Made by a program: the position numbers and the translations under genes | Assembly: GCA_002371315.1 (NCBI GenBank) | Contig: DFHL01000036.1 | Location: 1-8,930 of the forward strand | Origin: Bacteroidales bacterium UBA3724 | GTDB lineage: Bacteria; Bacteroidota; Bacteroidia; Bacteroidales; P3 | Reading direction: 5' to 3' | Length of the DNA: 8,930 nucleotides | Shown: positions 1-6,108 of the stretch, piece after piece | Layout: every line of letters starts with the position of its first letter | Position numbering within the stretch: the first letter of the stretch is position 1 | Notes under the pieces: generated by a model | What the model saw: the letters and a program-made list of their open reading frames with translations, nothing else | What the model was told of the DNA's origin: nothing | The model's database searches: none

Positions 1-70
1 ATATGACGGAGAAGGTGGCTTGAAGGGCTGGTTTTCAGTTGTTTGCGAGGTTTGTTGTTCCGTTGCGTTT

Positions 71-100
71 CGCTGTGTGCCGCTGTGTGTCACTGTGTGC
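71..100. repeat. Three tandem 10-bp repeats
   Basis: Three consecutive decamers read CGCTGTGTGC, CGCTGTGTGT and CACTGTGTGC, differing at one or two positions. They lie outside any supported gene. No function can be assigned; a period near one DNA turn is compatible with a protein-binding array or with replication slippage. Confidence 0.6.
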
Positions 101-140
101 CGGCAGTGGGCAGGCGCTGCGCCGCGGTAGCTGATTTTTC

Positions 141-194
141 CCCAGCCGCTGAATCGGCTGAGCCGAATCCGCTTTCGGCTGGGACAATATTTTT
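141..194 (+). terminator. Complex hairpin followed by T-rich tail; possible terminator of an upstream gene
   Basis: CCCAGCCG (141-148) is perfectly complementary to CGGCTGGG (176-183). Inside it are two smaller hairpins: CAGCCG/CGGCTG (143-148 with 155-160) and AGCCGAA/TTCGGCT (161-167 with 174-180). The element is followed by ACAATATTTTT (184-194). A GC-rich stem before a T-run fits an intrinsic terminator for plus-strand transcription entering from the left. The T-run starts several bases after the stem and is broken, and the upstream gene is not visible. The same T-rich stretch matches the -7 promoter box, so both readings are open. Confidence 0.4.
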
Positions 195-313
195 GCCGAC
201 TCGGCGTTTTGATGTTGATTAAATTCAGTTAAATGACTTTCTTAAAGCACATATACGGCATCTTTTCCTCCTTTTTCGGGTTGCAATGGCCCCCCGTTGC
301 GCCCTCAAAAAGA

Positions 314-326
314 AGCGGAATCCGCT
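314..326. promoter_or_regulatory. 13-bp palindrome, possible operator
   Basis: AGCGGA (314-319) and TCCGCT (321-326) form a perfect inverted repeat around a single A, 55 bp before the start codon of the RNA methyltransferase. The size suits a dimeric regulator site, but no regulator is encoded nearby and no second copy was found at another promoter, so this is only a candidate. Confidence 0.25.
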
Positions 327-381
327 CGTCTGTCTGCATAACAAAATTCATCAATCAGATTTGAACAGCATCTAAAGAATT

Positions 382-1203
382 ATGAAAAGCTTGTCGAAAA
401 ACCAATTAAAGGCCTTGGCTGCCTACCGTGTACAGAAGCGCTGCGACGAGGAGGGTCTGTTCGTCGTGGAAGGCGTAAAGATGTGCGGCGAGGCGTTGGC
501 GTCGGATTTCACAATCCGGGCAGTCTGTGCCACAGCCGATTATCTTGCATCGCTCCCCAAGCTCGGCAACGAGGTGTACGAAGTGAGCCCCGAGCAGCTG
601 GAACGCCTGAGCTGTATGCGCACTCCCAACAAAGTATGGATGCTGGTGGAGCGGAAAACGGAAAGCGGAAAGCGGAAAGCGGAAAGCATTCCCGGCAAAG
701 TCGGAATGAATCCACAAGATCCACAAGATTTCGCGAGCAAAGCGAGCAGGAGCACCAGCGGTGGGCAGCTGACGCTGGCTCTGGACGGGCTGCAGGACCC
801 CGGCAATATGGGGACCATTATGCGCACGGCCGACTGGTACGGCATCCGCCACATCGTCTGCAGCCGCGACACGGTGAGCTGCTACAACCCCAAGGTGGTG
901 CAGTCGACGATGGGAGCCATCTTCAGGACGCGGGTGGAATATGTGGACCTGGCAGAATGGCTGGAGGCCGCTGCAGCGCGAGGCACGGCCACCTACGGCG
1001 CGCTGCTGGACGGCGAGCCCTACAGCAAGACCACGCTGCAACGCCCGGCGGTGCTGGTTGTAGGCAACGAGGGCAAGGGCATATCCCCGCGCGTGGCGGC
1101 AGCGGTGCAAAAGAGGCTGACAATACCCAACATCGGCGGCACCTGCGAGTCGCTCAACGCCGCCGTGGCGACGGCAATACTGTGCTCGGAATTCTACAGA
1201 TAG
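382..1203 (+). CDS. TrmH/SpoU-family RNA 2'-O-methyltransferase
   Basis: Predicted to transfer a methyl group from S-adenosylmethionine to a ribose 2'-OH of rRNA or tRNA in the cytoplasm. At 273 aa it has the usual two-part layout. An N-terminal substrate-binding domain (about residues 1-90, with the GLFVVEGVK segment at 25-33) is followed by a knotted SpoU domain (about 129-273). All three SpoU motifs are visible: LDGLQDPGNMGTIMRTADW (134-152), VVGNEGKGISP (226-236) and the LTIPNIGGTCESLNAAVA stretch (246-263) with the conserved Glu-Ser-Leu-Asn. The linker between domains (about 91-127) is unusual: it is Lys/Arg/Glu/Ser-rich and encoded by tandem repeats. The ATG at 382 places the N-terminal domain at normal length. 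The 3' end overlaps hldD by 10 bp on the opposite strand. The target nucleotide cannot be told from sequence, so no gene symbol is given. Confidence 0.93.
   Translation: MKSLSKNQLKALAAYRVQKRCDEEGLFVVEGVKMCGEALASDFTIRAVCATADYLASLPKLGNEVYEVSPEQLERLSCMRTPNKVWMLVERKTESGKRKAESIPGKVGMNPQDPQDFASKASRSTSGGQLTLALDGLQDPGNMGTIMRTADWYGIRHIVCSRDTVSCYNPKVVQSTMGAIFRTRVEYVDLAEWLEAAAARGTATYGALLDGEPYSKTTLQRPAVLVVGNEGKGISPRVAAAVQKRLTIPNIGGTCESLNAAVATAILCSEFYR
653..750 (+). repeat. Repeat cassette in the linker of the RNA methyltransferase gene
   Basis: Three different tandem arrays lie side by side within the coding sequence. Five heptamers run from 653 to 687 (one GGAAAAC, then four GGAAAGC). Two copies of TCCACAAGA lie at 711-728. 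Two related nonamers beginning GCGAGC lie at 733-750. Between the first two, ATTCC (688-692) and GGAAT (703-707) can form a small hairpin. The heptamer array adds 35 bases in a frame that stays open and reads Arg-Lys-Thr/Ala-Glu-Ser-Gly-Lys. The cassette falls exactly between the substrate-binding and catalytic domains, where extra length is tolerated. Confidence 0.8.
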
Positions 1204-2177
1204 AGGTCGCCGGAGGCAAGAAATCCCTTCACGTACCTTTCCACCCCTTCGGGCACCGCGAGGAAGGGGGCGTCGTAGCCCACCGACCGCAGCTTGGCGA
1301 GGTCGGCCTGGGTGAAATACTGGTACTGGTGGCGCACCGAGTCGGGCATATCGATGTATTCTATCGTGGGCTCGATGCCCATACTTTGGGCAATGCTGCG
1401 TGCAACGACGTTGTATGAGGTGGCCTTGCCCGTGCCGACGTTGAAGAGGCCGCTGACCGTAGGATGGTCGAGCATCCAGAGCATCACGTTGACACAGTCG
1501 CCCACCCAGACGAAGTCGCGCCGCTGTTCGCCGTCGGCACAGTCGTCGCGATGGGACTTGAAGAGGCGCACGCGGCCGGCGGTGCGGAACTGCTCGTAGA
1601 AGTGGCGCATCACGCTCATCTGCTGGCCTTTGTGGTATTCGTTGGGGCCGTAGACGTTGAAGAACTTGAGGCCCACCACCTGCGAGGGCGTGGAACTGAA
1701 GGCCGAGTCGGCAGCAATAAACTTGTCGACGGCGTTCTTGCTCCATCCATAGGGGTTGAGGGGGCGCAGCGAGGAGATGAAGTCCAGGTCGTCGCGGTCG
1801 GTGAAGCCCAGCGCGCCGTCGCCGTAGGTGGCTGCCGACGAGGCATATACCATCGGCGTGCCCGTCTGGCGGCAGTAGGCATAGAGCCTTGTGGTCAGCT
1901 GGAAATTGTTTTCCACAATGCGGTCCACATCCGTCTCGGTGGTCGACGAGATGGCACCGAGGTGCAGTATGGCCTCGACCTTGCCGCTATGCTCGGCCAG
2001 AAAGGCGTCGAGCTGGTTTGGAAAAAGGAATCGCAACGCGCTGCGTTTGGCGACATTGCGCCATTTGTGGCCGTCGCCAAAGGTGTCGACGGCCACAATG
2101 TCGCGGTAGTCTCTTTTCTGCATTTCGGCCAGCAGGCAAGAGCCTATGAAGCCTGTGGCGCCAGTGACTATGTACAT
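1194..2177 (-). CDS. hldD: ADP-L-glycero-D-manno-heptose 6-epimerase
   Basis: Converts ADP-D-glycero-D-manno-heptose to the L-glycero form, the last step in making the activated heptose for the LPS inner core; a cytoplasmic enzyme with bound NADP+. The 327-aa protein is an extended short-chain dehydrogenase. The Rossmann motif GATGFIG is at residues 6-12, the conserved serines are in YASSAATYG (111-119), and the catalytic Tyr143 and Lys147 are in YGWSK. The segment NEYHKGQQMSVMRHFYEQ (179-196) is typical of HldD and separates it from other sugar-nucleotide epimerases. Length is close to the roughly 310 aa of the enterobacterial enzyme. The start lies only 2 nt after the stop of the InlB-repeat lipoprotein gene, so the two are probably co-transcribed. 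The stop overlaps the convergent RNA methyltransferase gene. Confidence 0.95.
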   Translation of the reverse strand: MYIVTGATGFIGSCLLAEMQKRDYRDIVAVDTFGDGHKWRNVAKRSALRFLFPNQLDAFLAEHSGKVEAILHLGAISSTTETDVDRIVENNFQLTTRLYAYCRQTGTPMVYASSAATYGDGALGFTDRDDLDFISSLRPLNPYGWSKNAVDKFIAADSAFSSTPSQVVGLKFFNVYGPNEYHKGQQMSVMRHFYEQFRTAGRVRLFKSHRDDCADGEQRRDFVWVGDCVNVMLWMLDHPTVSGLFNVGTGKATSYNVVARSIAQSMGIEPTIEYIDMPDSVRHQYQYFTQADLAKLRSVGYDAPFLAVPEGVERYVKGFLASGDLYL

Positions 2178-2179
2178 TT

Positions 2180-2827
2180 TTATTTCTTGGTGGCTACCAG
2201 GTCGGCGGTGCCGGTGATGGGCACGCCCGACAATGAGGCTGAAAGCGTCGACACCCAGGACATCTGCCCGTTGAGGGGAGGCACGATGGTGGGGAACGAC
2301 ACGTTGATTGACACGTTGAATGTTGCAATCGTCTGGTTTATAACTATCGGGTCGACGTGCAGGCCCGAGGCGTCAACGTAGCCCGACACCGTCTGGCCGG
2401 CCATTGTGAGCTCGACAGCGTTGCTGTTACCGACCTTCGCAATCGTGGCATCGGTAGCGGGGATATCCAGCGTGTAGGTGCCGATGACGGGGATGTTGTT
2501 GAGCGTGCCGCTGCCCTCGACGGTGTATTCACCGACAAAGGCGTCGGCATAAGCCGGTTCGACCTCGAACGTGGCGGTATAGGTGGCATTGCCTGTCACC
2601 TCGAACGAGCGGGGATTGGCGGTGTTGCCATCCTGCCATTTGGCGAAGATGTAGCCATCGTGGGGATTGGCGGTGATGGTGGCTGTTGAGCCCTTTTCGT
2701 AGCTGCCGCCACCCGTTACGGTGCCATAGGCACTGTTGTTCGAATTGACTGTGATTGTGTACTCTTTCTTGCAGGACACAAGTGTCAGCGCTGCGATGGC
2801 GACCATCATAAATAAGAACTTTTTCAT
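2180..2827 (-). CDS. Lipoprotein with one InlB B-repeat-like domain
   Basis: Probable surface or periplasmic lipoprotein of 215 aa; function unknown. Residues 1-19 form a type II signal peptide (MKKFLFMMV..., lipobox LVSC with Cys19 as the lipidated residue). Residues 22-88 match the pattern of the bacterial/InlB B-type repeat: a beta-rich unit with YGTVTGGGSYEKGSTATITA, then GYIFAKWQDG and a YTATFE end. Residues about 95-215 form a second, Thr/Val/Gly-rich beta domain that I do not recognise. A longer in-frame start exists 20 codons upstream. I rejected it because the ATG at 2827 begins a classic signal peptide and lies just downstream of a promoter box. It is followed at 2 nt by hldD, with no obvious functional link. 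Confidence 0.85.
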   Translation of the reverse strand: MKKFLFMMVAIAALTLVSCKKEYTITVNSNNSAYGTVTGGGSYEKGSTATITANPHDGYIFAKWQDGNTANPRSFEVTGNATYTATFEVEPAYADAFVGEYTVEGSGTLNNIPVIGTYTLDIPATDATIAKVGNSNAVELTMAGQTVSGYVDASGLHVDPIVINQTIATFNVSINVSFPTIVPPLNGQMSWVSTLSASLSGVPITGTADLVATKK

Positions 2828-2857
2828 ACGTGTAAATGTTTTATGATTTTCGGAATG

Positions 2858-2865
2858 CAAAGTTA
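2858..2865 (-). promoter_or_regulatory. Bacteroidota -7 promoter box (TAACTTTG) for the lipoprotein-hldD pair
   Basis: Read on the minus strand this is TAACTTTG, a full match to the TAnnTTTG consensus, 30 bp before the chosen start codon and inside the 73-bp gap after the hydrolase gene. It suggests a separate transcript for the lipoprotein and hldD. A -33 TTTG is not seen at the usual distance. Confidence 0.6.
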
Positions 2866-2900
2866 CGAAGTTTTTGAGAATTAGCACCTAATGCGAACGA

Positions 2901-4286
2901 CTAATTTTCATTCAATCCTCTTATCCAGCTGGTTATCAACTGCATCACCTCGGGAGCGAAAGTCTCGTCGATCAGCATATATTCGCTGGTGGCGCCGGTC
3001 TGGCAGTGCTGCATCAGGTGGTTGAGGCCTGGCATCAGGGCCGTCTGCGCACGGTGGCCTGTGGCTTCGGCAATGGCGTCGAGGTTGACGGGCAGCACCT
3101 GGCAGTCGCGGTCGCCGTTGACGGCAAGGAGCGGGCAGCGCAAACGGCGAAGGTACACGCTGTTGTCAAGGCTTATGAAGGTGCGCATCCAGGGCAGACG
3201 CATCTGTGCGGCAATGCCTATGGCGTCGCCGCGGCGCAGCCCTATGCTCTTCCGCTCGTCGGCGCTGAGGTCCTTGGTGCGCTCTTCGCACAGGCGCGTA
3301 GTGAAGGATTCGTAGTTGTCGGCCGCCATCGTGTCCATAGCCGCATAGAGGGTGCGCAGCACATCGAGGCGGCAGTCGATAAGACGTTGGGGAATGCTGT
3401 CGAGCTGCAGGATGCGCTCGTTCTGCTGCTGCAGTATGTCGGCACCCGTTGTTCCGGGGCCGGCCAACATCACGACAAAGGCCACCTTGCGGTTGCGCGA
3501 CGCCACGATGGGGGCTATCATTCCGCCCTCGCTGTGGCCGATGATGCCCACGCGCTTGGGGTCGATTTTTTTCTGTTTGCGCAGGAAGTCGAACGCGGCC
3601 TCGGCATCGTCGGCAAAGTCGAGCGTCGTGGCATTCTGCACTTCGCCCTTCGAGCCGCCGGTGCCGCGGTCGTCGCAGCGCAGCACGGCGATGCCGTTGC
3701 GAGCCAGATGGTCTGCCAGAACGAGGAAGGGCTTGTGGCCCAGCAGCTCCTCGTCGCGGTTCTGCTGGCCGCTGCCGCTGACAAGGACCACCGCCGGGAA
3801 GGGGCCCGCACCGTCGGGAAGGGTCAGCGTGCCTGCAAGGGTGACGTTGGCTTTTTTGCACTCTATCACCACCTCGGTCTCACTGTAGGGGAACGGCGGC
3901 TGTGGCGTTTGCGGACGCACGATGCTGAAAAGCGTGTCGACCAGCTTAAAGTGCATCTTCGTGCGCAGCGCACCCTGGCGGAAAGTGCCATCGAAGCTGC
4001 TGTCGGCGGCATTCCAGACAAGTACAAGGCGCAAACCCGTCGCCTTGTGGCTGATGCGCAGCGTGTCGCTGTCGAAGCTCCACTTGGTGGCCACCATCGG
4101 CTCGGCGCTCTGCATAGGGCTGTACAAAACCGGCTTCGCATCGCTGAAGGTGAAATTGATTGGCAGCGAGGCCTCCTTGAGTATCCCCAGCCACCAGCGG
4201 CCTTCAAACTGCGACACGGCGCCATTCTGGGCCATCGCCGCCACGAACTGCACAAGCAAGGCAAGAATAAAAGCTATCTTCTTCAT
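2901..4286 (-). CDS. Secreted alpha/beta hydrolase (serine esterase/peptidase-like)
   Basis: A 461-aa exported hydrolase, substrate unknown. Residues 1-20 (MKKIAFILALLVQFVAAMAQ) form a signal peptide ending before a probable signal-peptidase site. Residues about 25-125 are a beta-rich N-terminal domain. The alpha/beta-hydrolase fold follows from about 140. It shows the oxyanion-region LVSGSGQQNRDE (168-179), DDRGTGGSKG (205-214), and the nucleophile elbow GHSEGG (250-255, Ser252). The probable acid is Asp394 in NGDRDCQV and the probable base is His423 in LNHLMQ, so the catalytic triad looks complete. A start four codons upstream (4298) would overlap gldD by 10 bp. I prefer the ATG at 4286 because it begins the signal peptide directly, sits 2 nt after the gldD stop and has a GGAG eight bases ahead. 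Translation is probably coupled to gldD. Confidence 0.9.
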   Translation of the reverse strand: MKKIAFILALLVQFVAAMAQNGAVSQFEGRWWLGILKEASLPINFTFSDAKPVLYSPMQSAEPMVATKWSFDSDTLRISHKATGLRLVLVWNAADSSFDGTFRQGALRTKMHFKLVDTLFSIVRPQTPQPPFPYSETEVVIECKKANVTLAGTLTLPDGAGPFPAVVLVSGSGQQNRDEELLGHKPFLVLADHLARNGIAVLRCDDRGTGGSKGEVQNATTLDFADDAEAAFDFLRKQKKIDPKRVGIIGHSEGGMIAPIVASRNRKVAFVVMLAGPGTTGADILQQQNERILQLDSIPQRLIDCRLDVLRTLYAAMDTMAADNYESFTTRLCEERTKDLSADERKSIGLRRGDAIGIAAQMRLPWMRTFISLDNSVYLRRLRCPLLAVNGDRDCQVLPVNLDAIAEATGHRAQTALMPGLNHLMQHCQTGATSEYMLIDETFAPEVMQLITSWIRGLNEN

Positions 4287-4288
4287 TT

Positions 4289-4954
4289 CTATCTCCATTT
4301 CATTGTTTCGACCAGGTGAATCAAGTCCTGCTGCATATACTCAAGCACCGGTGCAAGCGAGTCGTTGTTGGGCACACAGTCGATGTAGAGCGAACCGCGC
4401 AGGAAGTGGCTGACGCTGTCGGTGGCCCAGAACTGGAACGTCGACGCCACGTTCTGGCCGCTGAGGCGGTAGGTGGTGGCATAGACGCGGTCGGCCTCGT
4501 TGACAAACTGGCGCTCGTCGACACCCGAAGAGTAATCGAAATGCTTGGACAGCAGCTGATAGGACGTGTCGACTTCGGCCGCCAGGTCGGACGGGTGGCG
4601 CAGAGGCTTGTAAGTTAGGAAAATGATGCCGTTCCACTGCGGATAGGTGATGTCAATCCACGTCACACCCTTTGGGGCGTCCTTCTCCCCCACCTCGGCG
4701 CACTGGTTGGCCTCGAAGACGATGGGGAAAGTGTGGAAAGGCTTGTCGTGCGAAATTGCGACCATAGTGTCACCTTTCCAAAACAGCGTGTCGGAAACAG
4801 GCAGCGTGTCGACAAGCCAGTATTTGTGCTCCGGCATATCGATGCGCATATAGCCCTTGGGCTTGGGCGTGTAGCCGTCGCCGCCGCCGCACGACGCACA
4901 GACAAGCGCCGCAAAAAGCGCCACGCAAGTAAAGATGGAACGTTGTCTATTCAT
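4289..4954 (-). CDS. gldD: Gliding-motility/T9SS-associated lipoprotein GldD
   Basis: GldD is a lipoprotein required for gliding in Flavobacterium and conserved in many Bacteroidota that do not glide. Its exact role is unknown, but it is linked to the type IX secretion/gliding machinery. The 221-aa protein has a signal peptide ending in a lipobox with Cys22 (VCASC). The diagnostic GldD segment YTPKPKGYMRIDMPEHKYW follows at 28-46. The conserved middle region includes TWIDITYPQWNGIIFLTY (98-115). The open frame runs much further upstream (to 5401), but that extension is antisense to the divergent gene. The ATG at 4954 gives a proper signal peptide and normal family length. In Flavobacterium gldD neighbours gldE; no gldE is present here, and the downstream partner is instead the secreted hydrolase. 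Confidence 0.88.
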   Translation of the reverse strand: MNRQRSIFTCVALFAALVCASCGGGDGYTPKPKGYMRIDMPEHKYWLVDTLPVSDTLFWKGDTMVAISHDKPFHTFPIVFEANQCAEVGEKDAPKGVTWIDITYPQWNGIIFLTYKPLRHPSDLAAEVDTSYQLLSKHFDYSSGVDERQFVNEADRVYATTYRLSGQNVASTFQFWATDSVSHFLRGSLYIDCVPNNDSLAPVLEYMQQDLIHLVETMKWR

Positions 4955-4974
4955 TATTTTTGACTTTTTTTTCT

Positions 4975-4982
4975 TATTTTTG
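4975..4982 (+). promoter_or_regulatory. -7 promoter box (TATTTTTG) for the small divergent gene
   Basis: TATTTTTG matches TAnnTTTG on the plus strand and lies 20 bp before the ATG at 5003, so the leader would be only about 15 nt. It stands in the 48-bp AT-rich gap between gldD and the small gene, which must also serve gldD unless gldD is transcribed from further back. A TTTG occurs at 4959-4962 but is closer than the usual spacing. Confidence 0.45.
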
Positions 4983-5002
4983 CAGTATGAAAAACACTTT
5001 CT

Positions 5003-5422
5003 ATGAACCGTCTGAAATACATTCTGCGCGCTAAAAACCAATACAATATCCAGTCGCCGTTTGTCTATGACCTTTACGAGAACGTTATCGCTCCGAGGCT
5101 GGACAGCGCCACGCTGGCAAGGATTGGCGCCGGTCGTCACGACCGTTTTGCGCAGTTGTGCTTCAAACTTGCCGACCACTACGATGCGCGCGAAACCGAT
5201 GACGACAAGCGGCTGGCATCGGCCGACGTAAGGCTCCTTTGCCCCGACGGCAGCCTGATTGCCCTTGTCCGCCGGCCTCACAGCAGCACCGCAAGCGAGC
5301 AGGCGTGGGAATGTCTTTTCAAAGATCCTGATGCAACCCTGTCTGTCGACATCTACGACGTTGGACTGGTGTTCACCTCGCAACGGCTGGCACGGCAGCA
5401 CTTCCTCTTCCGCGAGTTCTGA
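5003..5422 (+). CDS. Methyltransferase-like miniprotein lacking the SAM-binding core
   Basis: A 139-aa protein of unknown function. Its first 60 residues (RLKYILRAKNQYNIQSPFVYDLYENVI at 3-29, then FAQLCFKLADHYDARE) resemble the N-terminus of a Bacteroidota SAM-dependent methyltransferase family of about 250 aa. Those proteins typically begin with a Lys-rich segment followed by a His/Gln-Ser-Pro-Phe-Val motif. Residues about 82-139 (SLIALVRRPHSSTASEQAWECL, then VDIYDVGLVF and QHFLFREF) resemble the C-terminal end of the same family. The glycine-rich SAM-binding motif I and the central strands are absent: the junction near residues 62-75 is an acidic/Lys linker. The frame is intact, so this is either a stable shortened family member or a recent internal deletion. 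It is divergent from gldD (48 bp) and converges on pcm (6 bp). Family resemblance is from memory, not a search. Confidence 0.65.
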   Translation: MNRLKYILRAKNQYNIQSPFVYDLYENVIAPRLDSATLARIGAGRHDRFAQLCFKLADHYDARETDDDKRLASADVRLLCPDGSLIALVRRPHSSTASEQAWECLFKDPDATLSVDIYDVGLVFTSQRLARQHFLFREF

Positions 5423-5428
5423 ACAGCC

Positions 5429-6097
5429 TCAACGGCGGCCATAGTCCAGCTTCTCGAGCATCGGCACAAAATTGCAGTCGCCATAGCGCTGGCGCAGCAT
5501 ATCGGCAGGGCCGTCGCCGGTCTTGACGATGCGTAGCATCTCCTGGTGCTCGCCGCCCACGGGCACAACCATCACGCCGCCCACCTTGAGCTGGGCCAGC
5601 AACGCCTCGGGCACCTCGGGGGCGCCGCAAGTGATGATGATGCGGTCGAACGGGGCATATTCGGGCAGGCCCTTATAACCGTCGCCAAGAAAGCACTTGG
5701 GACGGTAGTGCAGCTCGTCCAGGCGCATCTTGGTGATGTCGAACAGCTCCTTCTGGCGCTCTATCGTAAAGACTTTCAGCCCCATATCGCACAGCACGGC
5801 CGTCTGGTATCCGCTGCCCGTGCCCACCTCCAGCACCTTCATCTCGGGCTCGGCGTCGAGCAACTCGCTCTGGAACGCCACCGTCGACGGCTGCGAGATG
5901 GTCTGGCCGCACTTGATAGGCAACGCGCGGTCCTCGTAGGCCATATAGTCGAGCATCGTATCCAAAAACAGATGGCGCGGCACCTTGGCCATAGCGTCGA
6001 GCACGCGACGGTCGCCAATGCCTTTTTCGCCAAGCTGGCGCACCATTTCCATACGCCACCCCTTGTGTTTGAACGTGTCTTCTGTCAATTTGTCCAC
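5429..6097 (-). CDS. pcm: Protein-L-isoaspartate O-methyltransferase
   Basis: Cytoplasmic repair enzyme that methylates L-isoaspartyl residues of aged proteins using S-adenosylmethionine. The 222-aa protein shows the family signature GQTISQPSTVA (64-74), the SAM-binding motif EVGTGSGYQTAVL (90-102), the following acidic residue in TIERQKEL (111-118), GDGYKG (138-143) and DRIIITCGAPEVP (151-163). The start codon is GTG (6097-6095). It is supported by an AGGAG sequence 5 nt upstream, which is unusual here because other genes in the window have weak ribosome sites. It lies 11 nt after the thiL stop, so thiL and pcm are very probably one operon. Its 3' end faces the methyltransferase-like miniprotein across a 6-bp gap with no room for a separate terminator. 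Confidence 0.95.
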   Translation of the reverse strand: MDKLTEDTFKHKGWRMEMVRQLGEKGIGDRRVLDAMAKVPRHLFLDTMLDYMAYEDRALPIKCGQTISQPSTVAFQSELLDAEPEMKVLEVGTGSGYQTAVLCDMGLKVFTIERQKELFDITKMRLDELHYRPKCFLGDGYKGLPEYAPFDRIIITCGAPEVPEALLAQLKVGGVMVVPVGGEHQEMLRIVKTGDGPADMLRQRYGDCNFVPMLEKLDYGRR

Positions 6098-6102
6098 ACT
6101 TT

Positions 6103-6107
6103 CTCCT
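6103..6107 (-). promoter_or_regulatory. Shine-Dalgarno AGGAG deciding the GTG start of pcm
   Basis: On the minus strand AGGAG is followed by five bases (AAAGT) and then GTG at 6097. This spacing supports the GTG start over the internal ATG at codon 16, which would cut the conserved N-terminus. Confidence 0.65.
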
Positions 6108-6108
6108 T

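Larger units (their letters stand above)
1..381. other. Non-coding leader region upstream of the RNA methyltransferase gene
   Basis: No credible gene is seen here. The stretch holds a 10-bp tandem repeat (71-100), a GC-rich hairpin cluster (141-183) followed by a T-run, a TAnnTTTG-like box (188-195, TATTTTTG) and a 13-bp palindrome (314-326). The first 23 bases could be the tail of a plus-strand gene ending in TGA at 21-23, but too little is visible to say so. The box at 188-195 would give a leader of roughly 180 nt for the gene at 382. No clear -33 element stands at the right distance, so this promoter is uncertain. Confidence 0.5.

Noticed and set aside
1..23. Possible C-terminal tail of an upstream plus-strand gene ending in TGA at 21-23.
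   Set aside because: Only seven codons are visible and other frames are equally open, so it cannot be supported.
141..183. The hairpin cluster considered as a tRNA, riboswitch or mobile-element end.
   Set aside because: No cloverleaf with anticodon, no known riboswitch core, and no transposase or target duplication is visible.
229..261. Minus-strand 10-codon frame preceded by a perfect AGGAGG five bases before its ATG, resembling a leader peptide.
   Set aside because: The motif is strong, but this phylum rarely relies on such sites. No gene follows on that strand within the window, and the peptide has no regulatory amino-acid run, so chance is likelier.
406..1746. 446-codon minus-strand open frame covering the antisense of the RNA methyltransferase and part of hldD.
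   Set aside because: It overlaps two well-supported genes, its protein is Arg/Pro/His-rich low-complexity and shows no motif; GC-rich codon bias explains it.
3006..4319. 437-codon plus-strand open frame antisense to the hydrolase gene.
   Set aside because: It lies opposite a gene with a full catalytic triad and signal peptide, and it has no recognisable domain.
4955..5401. Upstream extension of the gldD frame by 149 codons.
   Set aside because: It is antisense to the miniprotein gene and would bury the GldD signal peptide and lipobox inside the protein.
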